Source of the DNA: Ktedonosporobacter rubrisoli
GTDB lineage: Bacteria; Chloroflexota; Ktedonobacteria; Ktedonobacterales; Ktedonobacteraceae
Length of the DNA stretch: 64,000 nucleotides
Assembly: GCF_004208415.1 (NCBI RefSeq)
Contig: NZ_CP035758.1
Span: 10,974,001-11,038,000, forward strand
Direction of reading: 5' to 3'
Below, piece by piece: positions 34,409 through 42,826 of the stretch. The notes beneath the pieces were generated by a model that worked only from the letters and a program-made list of their open reading frames with translations, was not told where the DNA came from and searched no databases. A program made the position numbers and the translations under genes. Position 1 is the stretch's first letter, and every line of letters begins with the position of its first letter.

Positions 34409-35053
34409 CTACACCTGCGTAGGGCTCGTAGGCAGCTTGCTGAGCCAGGTGCGAGCCCCTTCGATCTCTGCAACATTTAGCGCGTGGCCCGTGCCTTGCC
34501 AATGGGCATCGATGTGGGCTCCGGCACTTTGCAGAAGCTCAATAAGCTGTTGGGTGTCGGCTGCAGGGATGAGCGGGTCCAGTTTTCCAGCTGCCAGGTA
34601 GATGCTGGTGCCGCTGAGATCGGGCATAGTTCCGGGATCAAACGGCTTCATCGCACGGAACAGTATGGCAGAGCGTAGCAGTTTGGGATGTAAGAGCAGC
34701 AGGCTGGCGGCAATATTCGCTCCATTGGAATAGCCAACAATGGTGAGCTTATCAAGCTCGAAGTGGTAAGCCTGGGCTGCAATATTGATAAAATCTACGA
34801 GCTCATGCGTGCGGTAGGTGAGATCTTCGATATCGAAGACCCCCTGGGCCAGGCGACGGAAAAAGCGTGGCGCCCCATGCTCCAATACTTTGCCACGTGG
34901 ACTCAATAGCCCGGCTCCAGGGGCAAGCGCCCGCCCCAGCTCTAGCAGATCGTCTTCATCTCCTCCTGTGCCGTGGAGCAGAAGCAGTACCCGCTGTTTG
35001 TTATCATGGGCAGGGATATATCTATGGATAAAGCCTGTATCCGCTGCTTGCAT
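34409..35053 (-). CDS. phospholipase/carboxylesterase family protein, MhqD-like
   Basis: 214 residues, small alpha/beta hydrolase. Landmarks: LLLHGTGGDEDDL, nucleophile motif GYSNGAN, PLIPAADTQ around the Asp and TGHALN around the His. This family pairs with ring-cleaving dioxygenases in thiol-reactive quinone defence, where it may cleave a conjugate or ester. It begins 81 bases after the MarR stop, and that gap carries an imperfect copy of the MarR operator palindrome. Confidence 0.88.
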   Translation of the reverse strand: MQAADTGFIHRYIPAHDNKQRVLLLLHGTGGDEDDLLELGRALAPGAGLLSPRGKVLEHGAPRFFRRLAQGVFDIEDLTYRTHELVDFINIAAQAYHFELDKLTIVGYSNGANIAASLLLLHPKLLRSAILFRAMKPFDPGTMPDLSGTSIYLAAGKLDPLIPAADTQQLIELLQSAGAHIDAHWQGTGHALNVAEIEGARTWLSKLPTSPTQV

Positions 35054-35099
35054 AGTCCTGTTCCTTTCATTGTTATGCCGTTATGGCGATTTTTGTTTT

Positions 35100-35119
35100 T
35101 GAGTTTAGTATTAAACTTA
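35100..35119. promoter_or_regulatory. second MarR-type operator copy (imperfect)
   Basis: Matches the palindrome at 35585-35604 at 18 of 20 positions, one change in each arm. It lies 47-66 bases before the MhqD-like start and suggests separate repression of the downstream two genes. Confidence 0.6.
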
Positions 35120-35133
35120 GCGCGCAAAAAATA

Positions 35134-35580
35134 TCAAGACTTCAGGGCATGATCCAGCTTGCGCAAGATGCTTAGCAGTTGAGCTTGCTCCTGTGAAGAG
35201 AGCGTTAAGAATTGCTGCATGATAAAGTCCTCATGCGCAGGTACCACCTCGGCAAAGAGCGTTAGTCCCTCTTCGGTAAGGTAGATGCGAAAGGCTCGGC
35301 CCTTTTCTTGCTTGCGCACGAGAAGTCCCGCGAGTTCCATTTTGTCAAGGAGCTGAGAAATGTTCCCTTTAGTGACCAGTAGGGAAGCGGCTAGCTCCTG
35401 TTGCGTCATCCCTTCGGTTGTGCCGACCTGAGCCAGCACATCAAATTGGGCCAGGGTCAAGTTCCAGGGGCGTAACTGCTTGTTGGCATCGTACTGTACC
35501 TTTTGTACAATGCGTGCCATACGTAGCCAGGCGAAAACCGGCGTTCTATTAAGCGTTGTTATCTCTCTCTTTTCTTCCAT
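35134..35580 (-). CDS. MarR-family regulator of the quinone-defence cluster
   Basis: 148 residues, winged helix. The recognition region reads GMTQQELAASLLVTKGNISQLLDKME, and the wing is RKQEKGRAFRIYLTEEG. MarR regulators of this context (MhqR) repress the hydrolase/dioxygenase genes and lose DNA binding on contact with quinones. A perfect 9-2-9 palindrome sits just upstream of its own start, and a near copy before the next gene, so autorepression plus control of both downstream genes is likely. No obvious redox Cys is present, so ligand binding rather than Cys oxidation would be the sensing mode. Confidence 0.9.
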   Translation of the reverse strand: MEEKREITTLNRTPVFAWLRMARIVQKVQYDANKQLRPWNLTLAQFDVLAQVGTTEGMTQQELAASLLVTKGNISQLLDKMELAGLLVRKQEKGRAFRIYLTEEGLTLFAEVVPAHEDFIMQQFLTLSSQEQAQLLSILRKLDHALKS

Positions 35581-35584
35581 GTCG

Positions 35585-35604
35585 TAAGTTTAGCACTAAA
35601 CTTA
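35585..35604. promoter_or_regulatory. MarR-type operator palindrome
   Basis: TAAGTTTAG-CA-CTAAACTTA, perfect 9-bp arms, ending five bases before the MarR start codon at 35580. Confidence 0.7.
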
Positions 35605-35786
35605 TAAGATGTCAAGTTGCCACAGTAAAAATTTCGTATAGTCATAGAATATAGAGCCATTGGATTTCCATGATAGCGCGAGCTGCAACGCCTGCTAGCT
35701 GTAAACAACATAGCGGTGAAAGGCGATCAGACCTTTGCCTGGCGCGTAATCTGCTAATCAAGAAGCAAGTGTTTACGGCTAAGCTG

Positions 35787-36764
35787 CTAGCGCAAGAGGA
35801 TTATGCTAACGATATAAGCAACGTAGATGATAAGAAGTATGCCTCCAGCCACCCGGCTTATCTTGCCGCGCCAGATGAGCGATAAGAGCAAGAGGTGGGT
35901 AGCAATCATAATCCAGACGGTTGCCTGATAAGATTGAGGAATGGTGGGTAGGGGACGAATGACAGCCGCTAATCCCAGAGTGACAAGCAGATTATAGGCA
36001 AATGATCCAAGAATGCCGCCAATCAGGATCTCGCCCAGCTGCTTGCGAGCGGCAGTTATTCCCAGAATGATCATTTCTGCTCCGGTGCTGAGAGAAACAA
36101 CTGTCGTGCTGACTGCATAAGTAGTAAGTCCAAGACTACCTGCCAGTAATACAGCGCCCTTGACAAGGATGAAGCCACCTCCCGCCATCATCAATAAGCC
36201 TGATCCGGTGCGCAGTAGCACTGGCCAGAGCCGCTTCTTTCCGCTCTGGTGAGTATCTTCTTCGTCCTCGTCACCGTCGTTTTCAAGCAATTCCTCGCTA
36301 TGAGCAAGGCGTTCAAAAGATTTGCGGTCCATGCGGAAGAGCAGGAAGGTGTAGCCAACAAATAGGGCTAAGAAGAGCAGGCCTGCCACACGATCTATAT
36401 TGCCCAGCAGTAGCCAGGCGAGCGGTAAAATCGAGACGCCTGTGGCAATCAAGGCCTGGCGCCGAATACCAGGAGCCAGGATTATTGGTGTAATGAGCAC
36501 TGAGAGGCCCAGCGCAAAGGTTGTTATGGTAACGTTGGTGCCAATCACATTCCCTACAGCAACGCTGCCCGCTCCCTGGCCGGAGGCGAGAGCTGCTATC
36601 AGCATTTCTTCGGGTTCCAAACCAACCAGAATAATGCCAAGCACTAATGGACTGATACCAAAATCCTGTGCGAGATCGCGTACACCATCAATAAACCAAT
36701 CAGTTCCGTAGAGCAACAGAACAGTGCTCACAAGGAGCAAGGTTAGATCGAGCGCTACCGCCAT
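35787..36764 (-). CDS. CaCA-type sodium/calcium antiporter family protein
   Basis: 325 residues, about ten membrane helices in two inverted halves. The first alpha-repeat reads PLVLGIILVGLEPEEML, with GNVIGTNVTIT; the second reads VSLSTGAEMIILG with ILGSFAYN. The paired acidic residues (Glu in PEE and GAE) are those that bind the cation in the family. A central acidic loop (EELLENDGDEDEED) separates the halves. Exports Ca or a related cation against H or Na. The first repeat differs from the usual GTSLPE form, so ion choice is uncertain. Confidence 0.8.
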   Translation of the reverse strand: MAVALDLTLLLVSTVLLLYGTDWFIDGVRDLAQDFGISPLVLGIILVGLEPEEMLIAALASGQGAGSVAVGNVIGTNVTITTFALGLSVLITPIILAPGIRRQALIATGVSILPLAWLLLGNIDRVAGLLFLALFVGYTFLLFRMDRKSFERLAHSEELLENDGDEDEEDTHQSGKKRLWPVLLRTGSGLLMMAGGGFILVKGAVLLAGSLGLTTYAVSTTVVSLSTGAEMIILGITAARKQLGEILIGGILGSFAYNLLVTLGLAAVIRPLPTIPQSYQATVWIMIATHLLLLSLIWRGKISRVAGGILLIIYVAYIVSIILLR

Positions 36765-36969
36765 GGCTACTTCTCCCCACCTGAAATTTCTTTACAGATA
36801 ATTGGATGTATAAGAAAGTACAGGGAACCCGGCGCTGCCAGGCTCACCGTTGCTACGTGTGCCTCTTAACTTTTACTGCAAATAGACTATAGCATGTCAA
36901 AGGGAGCATTGGCAAGCTATAGCGCTATCCCTACGAGGCTGAAAGCCTTGTCAGAGGTTGTTGGCCCTC

Positions 36970-37698
36970 TTAAGAGAGACTGACGGGATTTTTCTGTTCA
37001 TCGATAAGATCGTAGCAGGTTCGCTTAGGATCAGTATGTTGACGCAACCAGGCTTTTAGCTCTTGATCTACTGGTTTGCTATTCCAAATAGTTAGCGAGA
37101 AACCATCTGTTTCCGTGAGACGAGAGATTTCTGGCCAGGAGGCGGGTAATAGGTGAGCCCGTAGTGGGAATGTAACCTCAGAGAGCTTCTGGCAGAGCTT
37201 GAGCATTGCCTCAATATTTTCTCGCGAGTAGGAGGAATGTGAGCTAGTGGTCCAGCCCAGAGATAAAATGCCTTGTGGATATATTTCATTGCATGTATTG
37301 ATAAAATCGAGGGCGTTGAACCTGCTTGCACTGGCATTTTCGCCCTGAAGAATATCAGCGTTCAGCAGAACAGGTTGCGTGATTTGCGCTTTATTGAGCT
37401 CAGTCAAGCAGGGAATGAGTAAGCCTGGGTCCTTAAAGTCGAGCTTGAGGCCCTGCGTCGATTGTTTGATGACCTCTAGCAATGCGGCGAAGGTAAGATC
37501 GCTTGTTCTGCTGGGCGGATGTGCCGCTATCGCTTCACCCTCAGCAGAAATACTGATATCGACTTCAAGCATCATAGTTTGTGCCTGGTGAGTAAAGTGC
37601 TGCAGCCTTTGTTGATTATTAACCGCGTGGGCCCAGCTAATATCGCCTAACTGGGCGACGGAATAGTGCTTTTGTAGATAAGAAAATAAAGATTTCAT
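36970..37698 (-). CDS. FAM151/menorin-like protein
   Basis: 242 residues. The order ISWAHAVNN, MMLEVDISIS, AAHPPSRTSDLTF, GLKLDFKD, PVLLNADILQG, LSLGWTT and FPLRAHLLPASW matches the FAM151/menorin family, a GDPD-like TIM barrel known chiefly from animals (dendrite branching in worms, photoreceptors in mammals), with a few bacterial members. Catalytic activity is unproven in the family. No signal peptide, so it is cytoplasmic here. It is monocistronic and reads toward the cation antiporter 205 bases on. Confidence 0.8.
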   Translation of the reverse strand: MKSLFSYLQKHYSVAQLGDISWAHAVNNQQRLQHFTHQAQTMMLEVDISISAEGEAIAAHPPSRTSDLTFAALLEVIKQSTQGLKLDFKDPGLLIPCLTELNKAQITQPVLLNADILQGENASASRFNALDFINTCNEIYPQGILSLGWTTSSHSSYSRENIEAMLKLCQKLSEVTFPLRAHLLPASWPEISRLTETDGFSLTIWNSKPVDQELKAWLRQHTDPKRTCYDLIDEQKNPVSLS

Positions 37699-37859
37699 AG
37701 TCTGTATTATAGCCGATTGCTTGATAATAGTCGAGGCGGTGTAGAATTGATTCTTTTGTTTTGCTAGAGGACTATTCTATTTAGGTAGGAGCTAACGATC
37801 TTTGGAGATATACACCAAAAAAGCTGTAGGAAAAGTAGATAGGGATAGCACCAACCAAG

Positions 37860-37898
37860 TACAAGCCGATCCTTGTTCACTGACTAGATCGGCTTGTA
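37860..37898 (-). terminator. terminator-like inverted repeat after argE
   Basis: Perfect 12-bp arms TACAAGCCGATC (37860-37871) and GATCGGCTTGTA (37887-37898), 22 bases past the argE stop. Confidence 0.55.
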
Positions 37899-37919
37899 TT
37901 GCTAAGATGCTATTCCTGG

Positions 37920-39134
37920 CTAAGACGCATCTCTCTCAATGCACCAGCCATGGATAATGCGCTCGACTTGTGCCATCCCGGTGATAAAGTGGGAGACCGG
38001 AAGGCTTTCGTTGGGCTGATGAGCTTCCTCAAGTAAGCCTGGTCCCCAGATATAGGAGTCGATCCCGATTTGCTGGAATTGTCCGCCATCTGTCGCATAC
38101 GGAGCTCCGCGATCCGCCTGCTTGCCGGTTAGCTGACACAGGAAATGGCAGAACTCATCGTCACTTGGCGAGGACAAAGGAGGCGTGATCGTAAGATCTT
38201 GAAGCGTGATGTCGCTTTCTGGGGCTACACGCTTCATAGAGGTCACGATCTCTTTATGCCAGCGTTCTTGTAAAGGGGCGAGGAGTTGTTCCGCCTGATC
38301 ACCAGGCGCAATGCGAACGCTGGTTGTCAGGCGACATTCCTCAGCAATCATATTAGGGGCCAGGCCACCAGTAATCAGGCCACAGTTGAAGACGGAGCCA
38401 GGAACTTCGGGAAATAGCCGCCTGTTCTCGGCTGAGGCCTGCTGGAGCAGTTGCTGATTTGCCTCTTTGAGTAGCTCAATAACGTCGGACATTTTCTCGA
38501 TTGCATTCAGGCCCTTGTGGGGAGCGCTGCTATGGCCACCTTTGCCATGGACAACAATATCGAAAGATGCATAGCCCTTGTGCGCGGGGAAGATATCGAA
38601 ATTGGTTGGTTCGCCGATCAGCGCGACTCTGGGCAGCGGGTAATCATGGAAAAGCTCCGGGATCACATGAATTAGGCGTCCTGCTCCCTGGCCGGCAACT
38701 TCTTCATCGCAGGTGAAAATGAACATCAGAGGGCGTTTTAACGATTGAAGAGAAGTCCTTTTAGCGGCAAGGATGGCTTGTGCCAGAAAGACCTTCATAT
38801 CGGAAACGCCGCGCCCAAAAATACGTTCACCATCGGTACTCATCACCAGGGGATCAGTTTTCCAGCCGGGCTGGCCCTCAAAGGGCACAATATCTATATG
38901 TCCGGAAATAATGAGGCCTCCAGGGACCTGTGGGCCGATCCAGGCCAGCACGTTAGCCTTTTCAACGTTCTGGACAGTCTCCTTTACCAGCTGGACCGAG
39001 AAACCTATGTTCTCAAGAAAATTGGCAAGATACTCGGCTGCCGCGACATTGCTCAGACTGCTAACTGTGTTAAAGCTGATCAGCTGGCGAGAAAGTTCCC
39101 ACAGCTCGCTCTCTTGTATTGGCGCACCAGGCAT
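37920..39134 (-). CDS. argE: acetylornithine deacetylase (M20 family)
   Basis: 404 residues. Hydrolyses N-acetylornithine to ornithine and acetate in arginine synthesis. Binuclear zinc ligands and active residues are visible: His in SGHIDIVP, Asp in GRGVSDMKVF, Glu-Glu in CDEEVAGQGAG, GEPTNFD, and the final His in EEAHQPNESLP. The dimerisation segment VVHGKGGHSSAPHKG lies mid-protein. The M20 family also includes succinyl-diaminopimelate desuccinylase, but size and GEPTNFD favour ArgE. No arg neighbours. Confidence 0.85.
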   Translation of the reverse strand: MPGAPIQESELWELSRQLISFNTVSSLSNVAAAEYLANFLENIGFSVQLVKETVQNVEKANVLAWIGPQVPGGLIISGHIDIVPFEGQPGWKTDPLVMSTDGERIFGRGVSDMKVFLAQAILAAKRTSLQSLKRPLMFIFTCDEEVAGQGAGRLIHVIPELFHDYPLPRVALIGEPTNFDIFPAHKGYASFDIVVHGKGGHSSAPHKGLNAIEKMSDVIELLKEANQQLLQQASAENRRLFPEVPGSVFNCGLITGGLAPNMIAEECRLTTSVRIAPGDQAEQLLAPLQERWHKEIVTSMKRVAPESDITLQDLTITPPLSSPSDDEFCHFLCQLTGKQADRGAPYATDGGQFQQIGIDSYIWGPGLLEEAHQPNESLPVSHFITGMAQVERIIHGWCIERDAS

Positions 39135-39355
39135 AAATGATCTCCTTCTGAGGGGCGTCTTGCTATTTTACTGCTTGTGAAATAAGTTGGCATGGAAGCC
39201 ACATATATGGCGCCCTGCTGGGAAGTTTTTGTTTTGCTCCATTTCTACTAACGACCAGTGAGCATATCCTAATCATACTCTATCTATGCGCCCTCCGCCA
39301 ACCTGTCCCTTTCTTTCTCCACCTTTCAGCTTCTGTTTTGCCTGTGGAAAAAAGG

Positions 39356-39384
39356 CAAGTGAGCGGAGGAATTCCGCTCACTTG
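39356..39384 (-). terminator. distal hairpin after the ATPase gene
   Basis: Perfect 12-bp arms CAAGTGAGCGGA and TCCGCTCACTTG around a 5-base loop. It could terminate transcription from the ATPase operon that passes the first stem. Confidence 0.55.
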
Positions 39385-39467
39385 TGAGCATGCCGACTCT
39401 TCGTCATCCAGTTTTATTAGCCTGGGCTACCTGAGCTGTTCTGCATTCCCTCTCTATCCATGTCAAG

Positions 39468-39491
39468 GGCGGCAAGTCTCTACTTGCCGCC
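39468..39491 (-). terminator. proximal hairpin after the ATPase gene
   Basis: Perfect 10-bp arms GGCGGCAAGT (39468-39477) and ACTTGCCGCC (39482-39491), 4-base loop, five bases beyond the stop at 39497. Confidence 0.6.
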
Positions 39492-39496
39492 ATATC

Positions 39497-42400
39497 TCAG
39501 GCTTTCGCCAGCTCAGGAGAGCCCTGCGTGTCCGCGCCCTGATCTTCCGGAGAAATTTGGGCCTGTGCAGAGCTGACAAGTAAACGGTTGAGCAAAACCG
39601 ACAGGAGCGTAGAGCCTGCAATCAGCACCCAGCCAAGTGGAGTTGGTACGGCCAGATGGAGCAGGTTGCGTAGTGGCGCAACTGTAAACGCTGTGGCCAG
39701 AACGCCCAGCGAGCCTAGAACCGCCCATTTAACCGAGGAAGTGAGCTGTCCATCTTCTGTCCGCCCGGATGCCAGGGTTTGAGCTAGCTGAGTGGTGACG
39801 ATACTGGTAAAGGCTACAGCTCGGGCCTGAGGTAGGAGATCCCGACCCAGACTGATAAGGTAAGCCGCCAGCGAGGGGAGCGCTGTAGCGAGCCCACGAC
39901 GGATTACCTCCTTGAATAGGCGCGTATCCAGTGCTCCCGCGCCCTCTCGTCTCAAGCCCGCAAGGTTACGATGTTCTGGCGGCTGAAGCGCAACAGCAAG
40001 GGCGGGAAAGATGTCGGTAATCGCGTTAACCGCAAGAATCTGGCTGGCAGTTAAGGGCATAGCTAGTCCAAGCAAGCTGGCCCCTACGACAAGACCAAGC
40101 TCGCCAAGATTGCCGCCCAGCAGCAGGCCGAGCGCTCGACGCAGGTTGCGCCAGAAACTGCGTCCCTCCACAAATGCCTCCACAAGTGTCGAGAAATTAT
40201 CGTCAGCGATGACTACATCGGCAGTCTGGCGCGCGACCTCCGTACTTCCACTCCCCATGGCCACTCCCACATTGGCAAGGCGTAAGGCCGGGGCATCGTT
40301 GACGCCATCCCCGGTCATGGCAACTGTATGCCCACTGCGTTGCAAACTCTCGATGATGCGTAACTTGTCGAGAGGAGTTGCGCGGGCGATGACTACAGCA
40401 TGCTCTAGACGTTGATCCAGTTCCCCGTTTGTTAGTTGCGCCAGCTGCGCTGCGGTTATCACCTCGCCGCCCTCTGCCAGCAGGCCGGCCTCGTCTGCAA
40501 TTGAATGGGCCGTAGATGGGTGGTCACCCGTGATCATAAGGACGCGAATGCCAGCTGCCTGGCAGCGTTGTACTGCAGTACGTACCATCGTGCGTAATGG
40601 ATCTGTAATGCCAACAAAGCCCAGCGCCGTAAGCCCTTCTGGATGATCTAACGCAGTATTGGGAGGGCCTTCGGCAACCATAAGGAGTCGTAAACCCCAC
40701 TGGGCGAGCTGTTGAGAACGGACCAGCCAGGCCTGTTTCCCGGCTTCATCCAGAGGTTGCTTCTGCCCATGTCGCATCACCTGGCTGCAGTGATTAAGCA
40801 CAACTTCTGGTGCCCCTTTAATACAAACTCTGCCGTGAGTGAGCGTGGCATGGAAGGAACGGCTAGGATCGAAAGAGAGCTCTTCTTCATGCTGCAAATG
40901 GATCTGTTTTCCAAGACCTGCGGCAAGGGCGCCTTGCACGACTGCCCGATCAGTCGGGTGGATACCAGCATCGGGAGCATCAGGATGGGGGCTGGCAAGC
41001 GCTGCCGTGAGCAAGATATGGCTCATTTCGGCAGGGAGCCTGCTGCTCGGTGTGTACTCAAGAGAACTATTTGTAGGCGTAGCGGGGCTGGGAAGAAGAG
41101 CGCCTTCGATATGCCTTCCACCTTTGCTCGATACGCTTTGCGTATGTTGGAATGGTAGAGCTTGCTCGTCCAGGGTTGCAAGCAGACTAAGTTGGAGACG
41201 ACCCTCGGTCATCGTGCCTGTTTTGTCAGCGCAAGCTACTGTAACCCGCCCCAGCGCTTCAATCGCTGAGAGGTGGCGCACAAGGCTTTTTCGCTCAGCC
41301 AGGCGCCGCGCTACTCCGGCCTCACCTACCATAGAGAGAAGCGGCAAGCCTTCGGGTACTGCAGCCAGGGATATCGTTGCTCCTGTGGCGAGAATGGTGA
41401 GCAATGGCCGACCCCAGAGCAGACCTGAAATGATCACAGAAGCGCCACCCACGACAGAAATTGGTAAAAAGATGCGTAACAGACGACTGAGGCGTACGCT
41501 GAGCGGATCGGGTTGATCTTCATCCTGGACAAGCGCAGCCCTGGTTGCTCCCATACGTGTCTGTTGCCCGATAGCTACGACAATAGCGCGTCCATTGCCA
41601 GTGGTGACGTCACTGCCTTCCAACACGATGCGATTAGCTTCCTGTGCGGCATCGGGGGCCTTTGGCACTGGAAAGGACTCGCCAGTAAGTGTTGCCTCGT
41701 CAACTTCCAGATTGTGAGCCTCGATAAGGCGAGCGTCGGCTGCTACCCGATCGCCAGCGGCTAAGAGTAAGAGATCTCCACAGACCAGTTCACTGGTGGG
41801 AAGCGTGATCTCCTGCTTATCGCGTATAATGCGTGCGCGTGGGTTTCCCAGACGCGCTAAAGCTTCTGCCACGCGGTCGGCCTTGCGTTCTTGCCAGATG
41901 CCCACAGCCACATTTACTAGAATAGTGCTGCTGATAATTACTACATCGCCGGCGGCGCCAAAAAGGAGGGCCAGGCCGGCCCCGGCGGCAAGAATTCCGG
42001 TGAGCGGCGAGCGCATTTGATGGAGTAGCGCGCTGAGTAATGGATTGCGACCAGCTGACGTAGAGGTTTGGCGTTGCCGCTCGCTAGCCTGCTGGTGGCT
42101 CAACCCCTGCTCAGAGGTGTGTAAGCGCTCAAGTGTCTGTTCGATGCTACGACTGCCCCAGCGCTCTGGCCGTGGATCGATGAGCCGGGGAAGTGTCGCA
42201 GCTTTGCGCTCACCTCCCCGTAGACGCCACCAACCATCAGCGATGGCGGTAAGGGAAGTGATATAGACAGCGCGTGTGGCAGCTTCGATACCGGGCAATC
42301 CTCGTATACCCCAGGCCAGGCCAAGAATATTAGCAACCAGCGAGAGCCCAACTGAGTCGCGTACTGTCGCCTCGCGACGCGCAGTCGCTTCAATAATTGC

Positions 42401-42826
42401 CGTGATAGCTGGAAGGTCTGGAGCGAGCAAATCTGCGCGCGCCGGTATGCGAAAACGGTCATCAGTAAGGCCGATGGCCAGGTCGCAGGCCGAAAATGCT
42501 GCTGACGATCCGATATGATCGGAAACAAAAGCTACAAGCGCGCCCTCTTTCTGCCTGGCCCGAATCGCGTGTAAGGCATTATCCTGTTCCAGCAGGTCGA
42601 TATGGGCGCGATGAGCAAAGGCTCGCGCGGTAAGTTGATCTCCGCTGGAAAGCACAGCTATATCTACCTGATGACGTCGGCAAGTCTGTACAAGCTGGGC
42701 GAGGCCTTCTGCTATATGCGGGCGAAGCGCGATAAGGCCTCGGGGCGTTCCTCTTGCTCTTGTTTGAGGACCAGCACATAATGTCCGCTCTGGCGTAAGC
42801 TTGCGGCTTCGGGAAGCGAAGCCCAA
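39497..42826 (-). CDS. CtpI-like P-type ATPase, catalytic half (frameshifted)
   Basis: 1109-residue open frame from a TTG with no ribosome site; its first 25 or so residues overlap the preceding frame and are not conserved. It opens with a decayed HAD segment (DIAVLSSGD...AFVSD...ACDLAIG). The true pump follows: TGESFPVP, PEGLP membrane motif, phosphorylated Asp in DKTGTMTEG (near residue 534), MITGDHPST and GDGVNDAP (near 838), then C-terminal helices. Joined to the 42712-44454 frame by one inserted base it gives about 1652 residues, the size of mycobacterial CtpI. The transported cation is unknown. Confidence 0.85.
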   Translation of the reverse strand: MGFASRSRKLTPERTLCAGPQTRARGTPRGLIALRPHIAEGLAQLVQTCRRHQVDIAVLSSGDQLTARAFAHRAHIDLLEQDNALHAIRARQKEGALVAFVSDHIGSSAAFSACDLAIGLTDDRFRIPARADLLAPDLPAITAIIEATARREATVRDSVGLSLVANILGLAWGIRGLPGIEAATRAVYITSLTAIADGWWRLRGGERKAATLPRLIDPRPERWGSRSIEQTLERLHTSEQGLSHQQASERQRQTSTSAGRNPLLSALLHQMRSPLTGILAAGAGLALLFGAAGDVVIISSTILVNVAVGIWQERKADRVAEALARLGNPRARIIRDKQEITLPTSELVCGDLLLLAAGDRVAADARLIEAHNLEVDEATLTGESFPVPKAPDAAQEANRIVLEGSDVTTGNGRAIVVAIGQQTRMGATRAALVQDEDQPDPLSVRLSRLLRIFLPISVVGGASVIISGLLWGRPLLTILATGATISLAAVPEGLPLLSMVGEAGVARRLAERKSLVRHLSAIEALGRVTVACADKTGTMTEGRLQLSLLATLDEQALPFQHTQSVSSKGGRHIEGALLPSPATPTNSSLEYTPSSRLPAEMSHILLTAALASPHPDAPDAGIHPTDRAVVQGALAAGLGKQIHLQHEEELSFDPSRSFHATLTHGRVCIKGAPEVVLNHCSQVMRHGQKQPLDEAGKQAWLVRSQQLAQWGLRLLMVAEGPPNTALDHPEGLTALGFVGITDPLRTMVRTAVQRCQAAGIRVLMITGDHPSTAHSIADEAGLLAEGGEVITAAQLAQLTNGELDQRLEHAVVIARATPLDKLRIIESLQRSGHTVAMTGDGVNDAPALRLANVGVAMGSGSTEVARQTADVVIADDNFSTLVEAFVEGRSFWRNLRRALGLLLGGNLGELGLVVGASLLGLAMPLTASQILAVNAITDIFPALAVALQPPEHRNLAGLRREGAGALDTRLFKEVIRRGLATALPSLAAYLISLGRDLLPQARAVAFTSIVTTQLAQTLASGRTEDGQLTSSVKWAVLGSLGVLATAFTVAPLRNLLHLAVPTPLGWVLIAGSTLLSVLLNRLLVSSAQAQISPEDQGADTQGSPELAKA

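Larger units (their letters stand above)
39135..39496. other. 362-bp intergenic region with two strong hairpins
   Basis: Holds two compact stems (39356-39384 and 39468-39491) downstream of the P-type ATPase gene. No open frame of note, and any argE promoter is not obvious. Confidence 0.55.
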
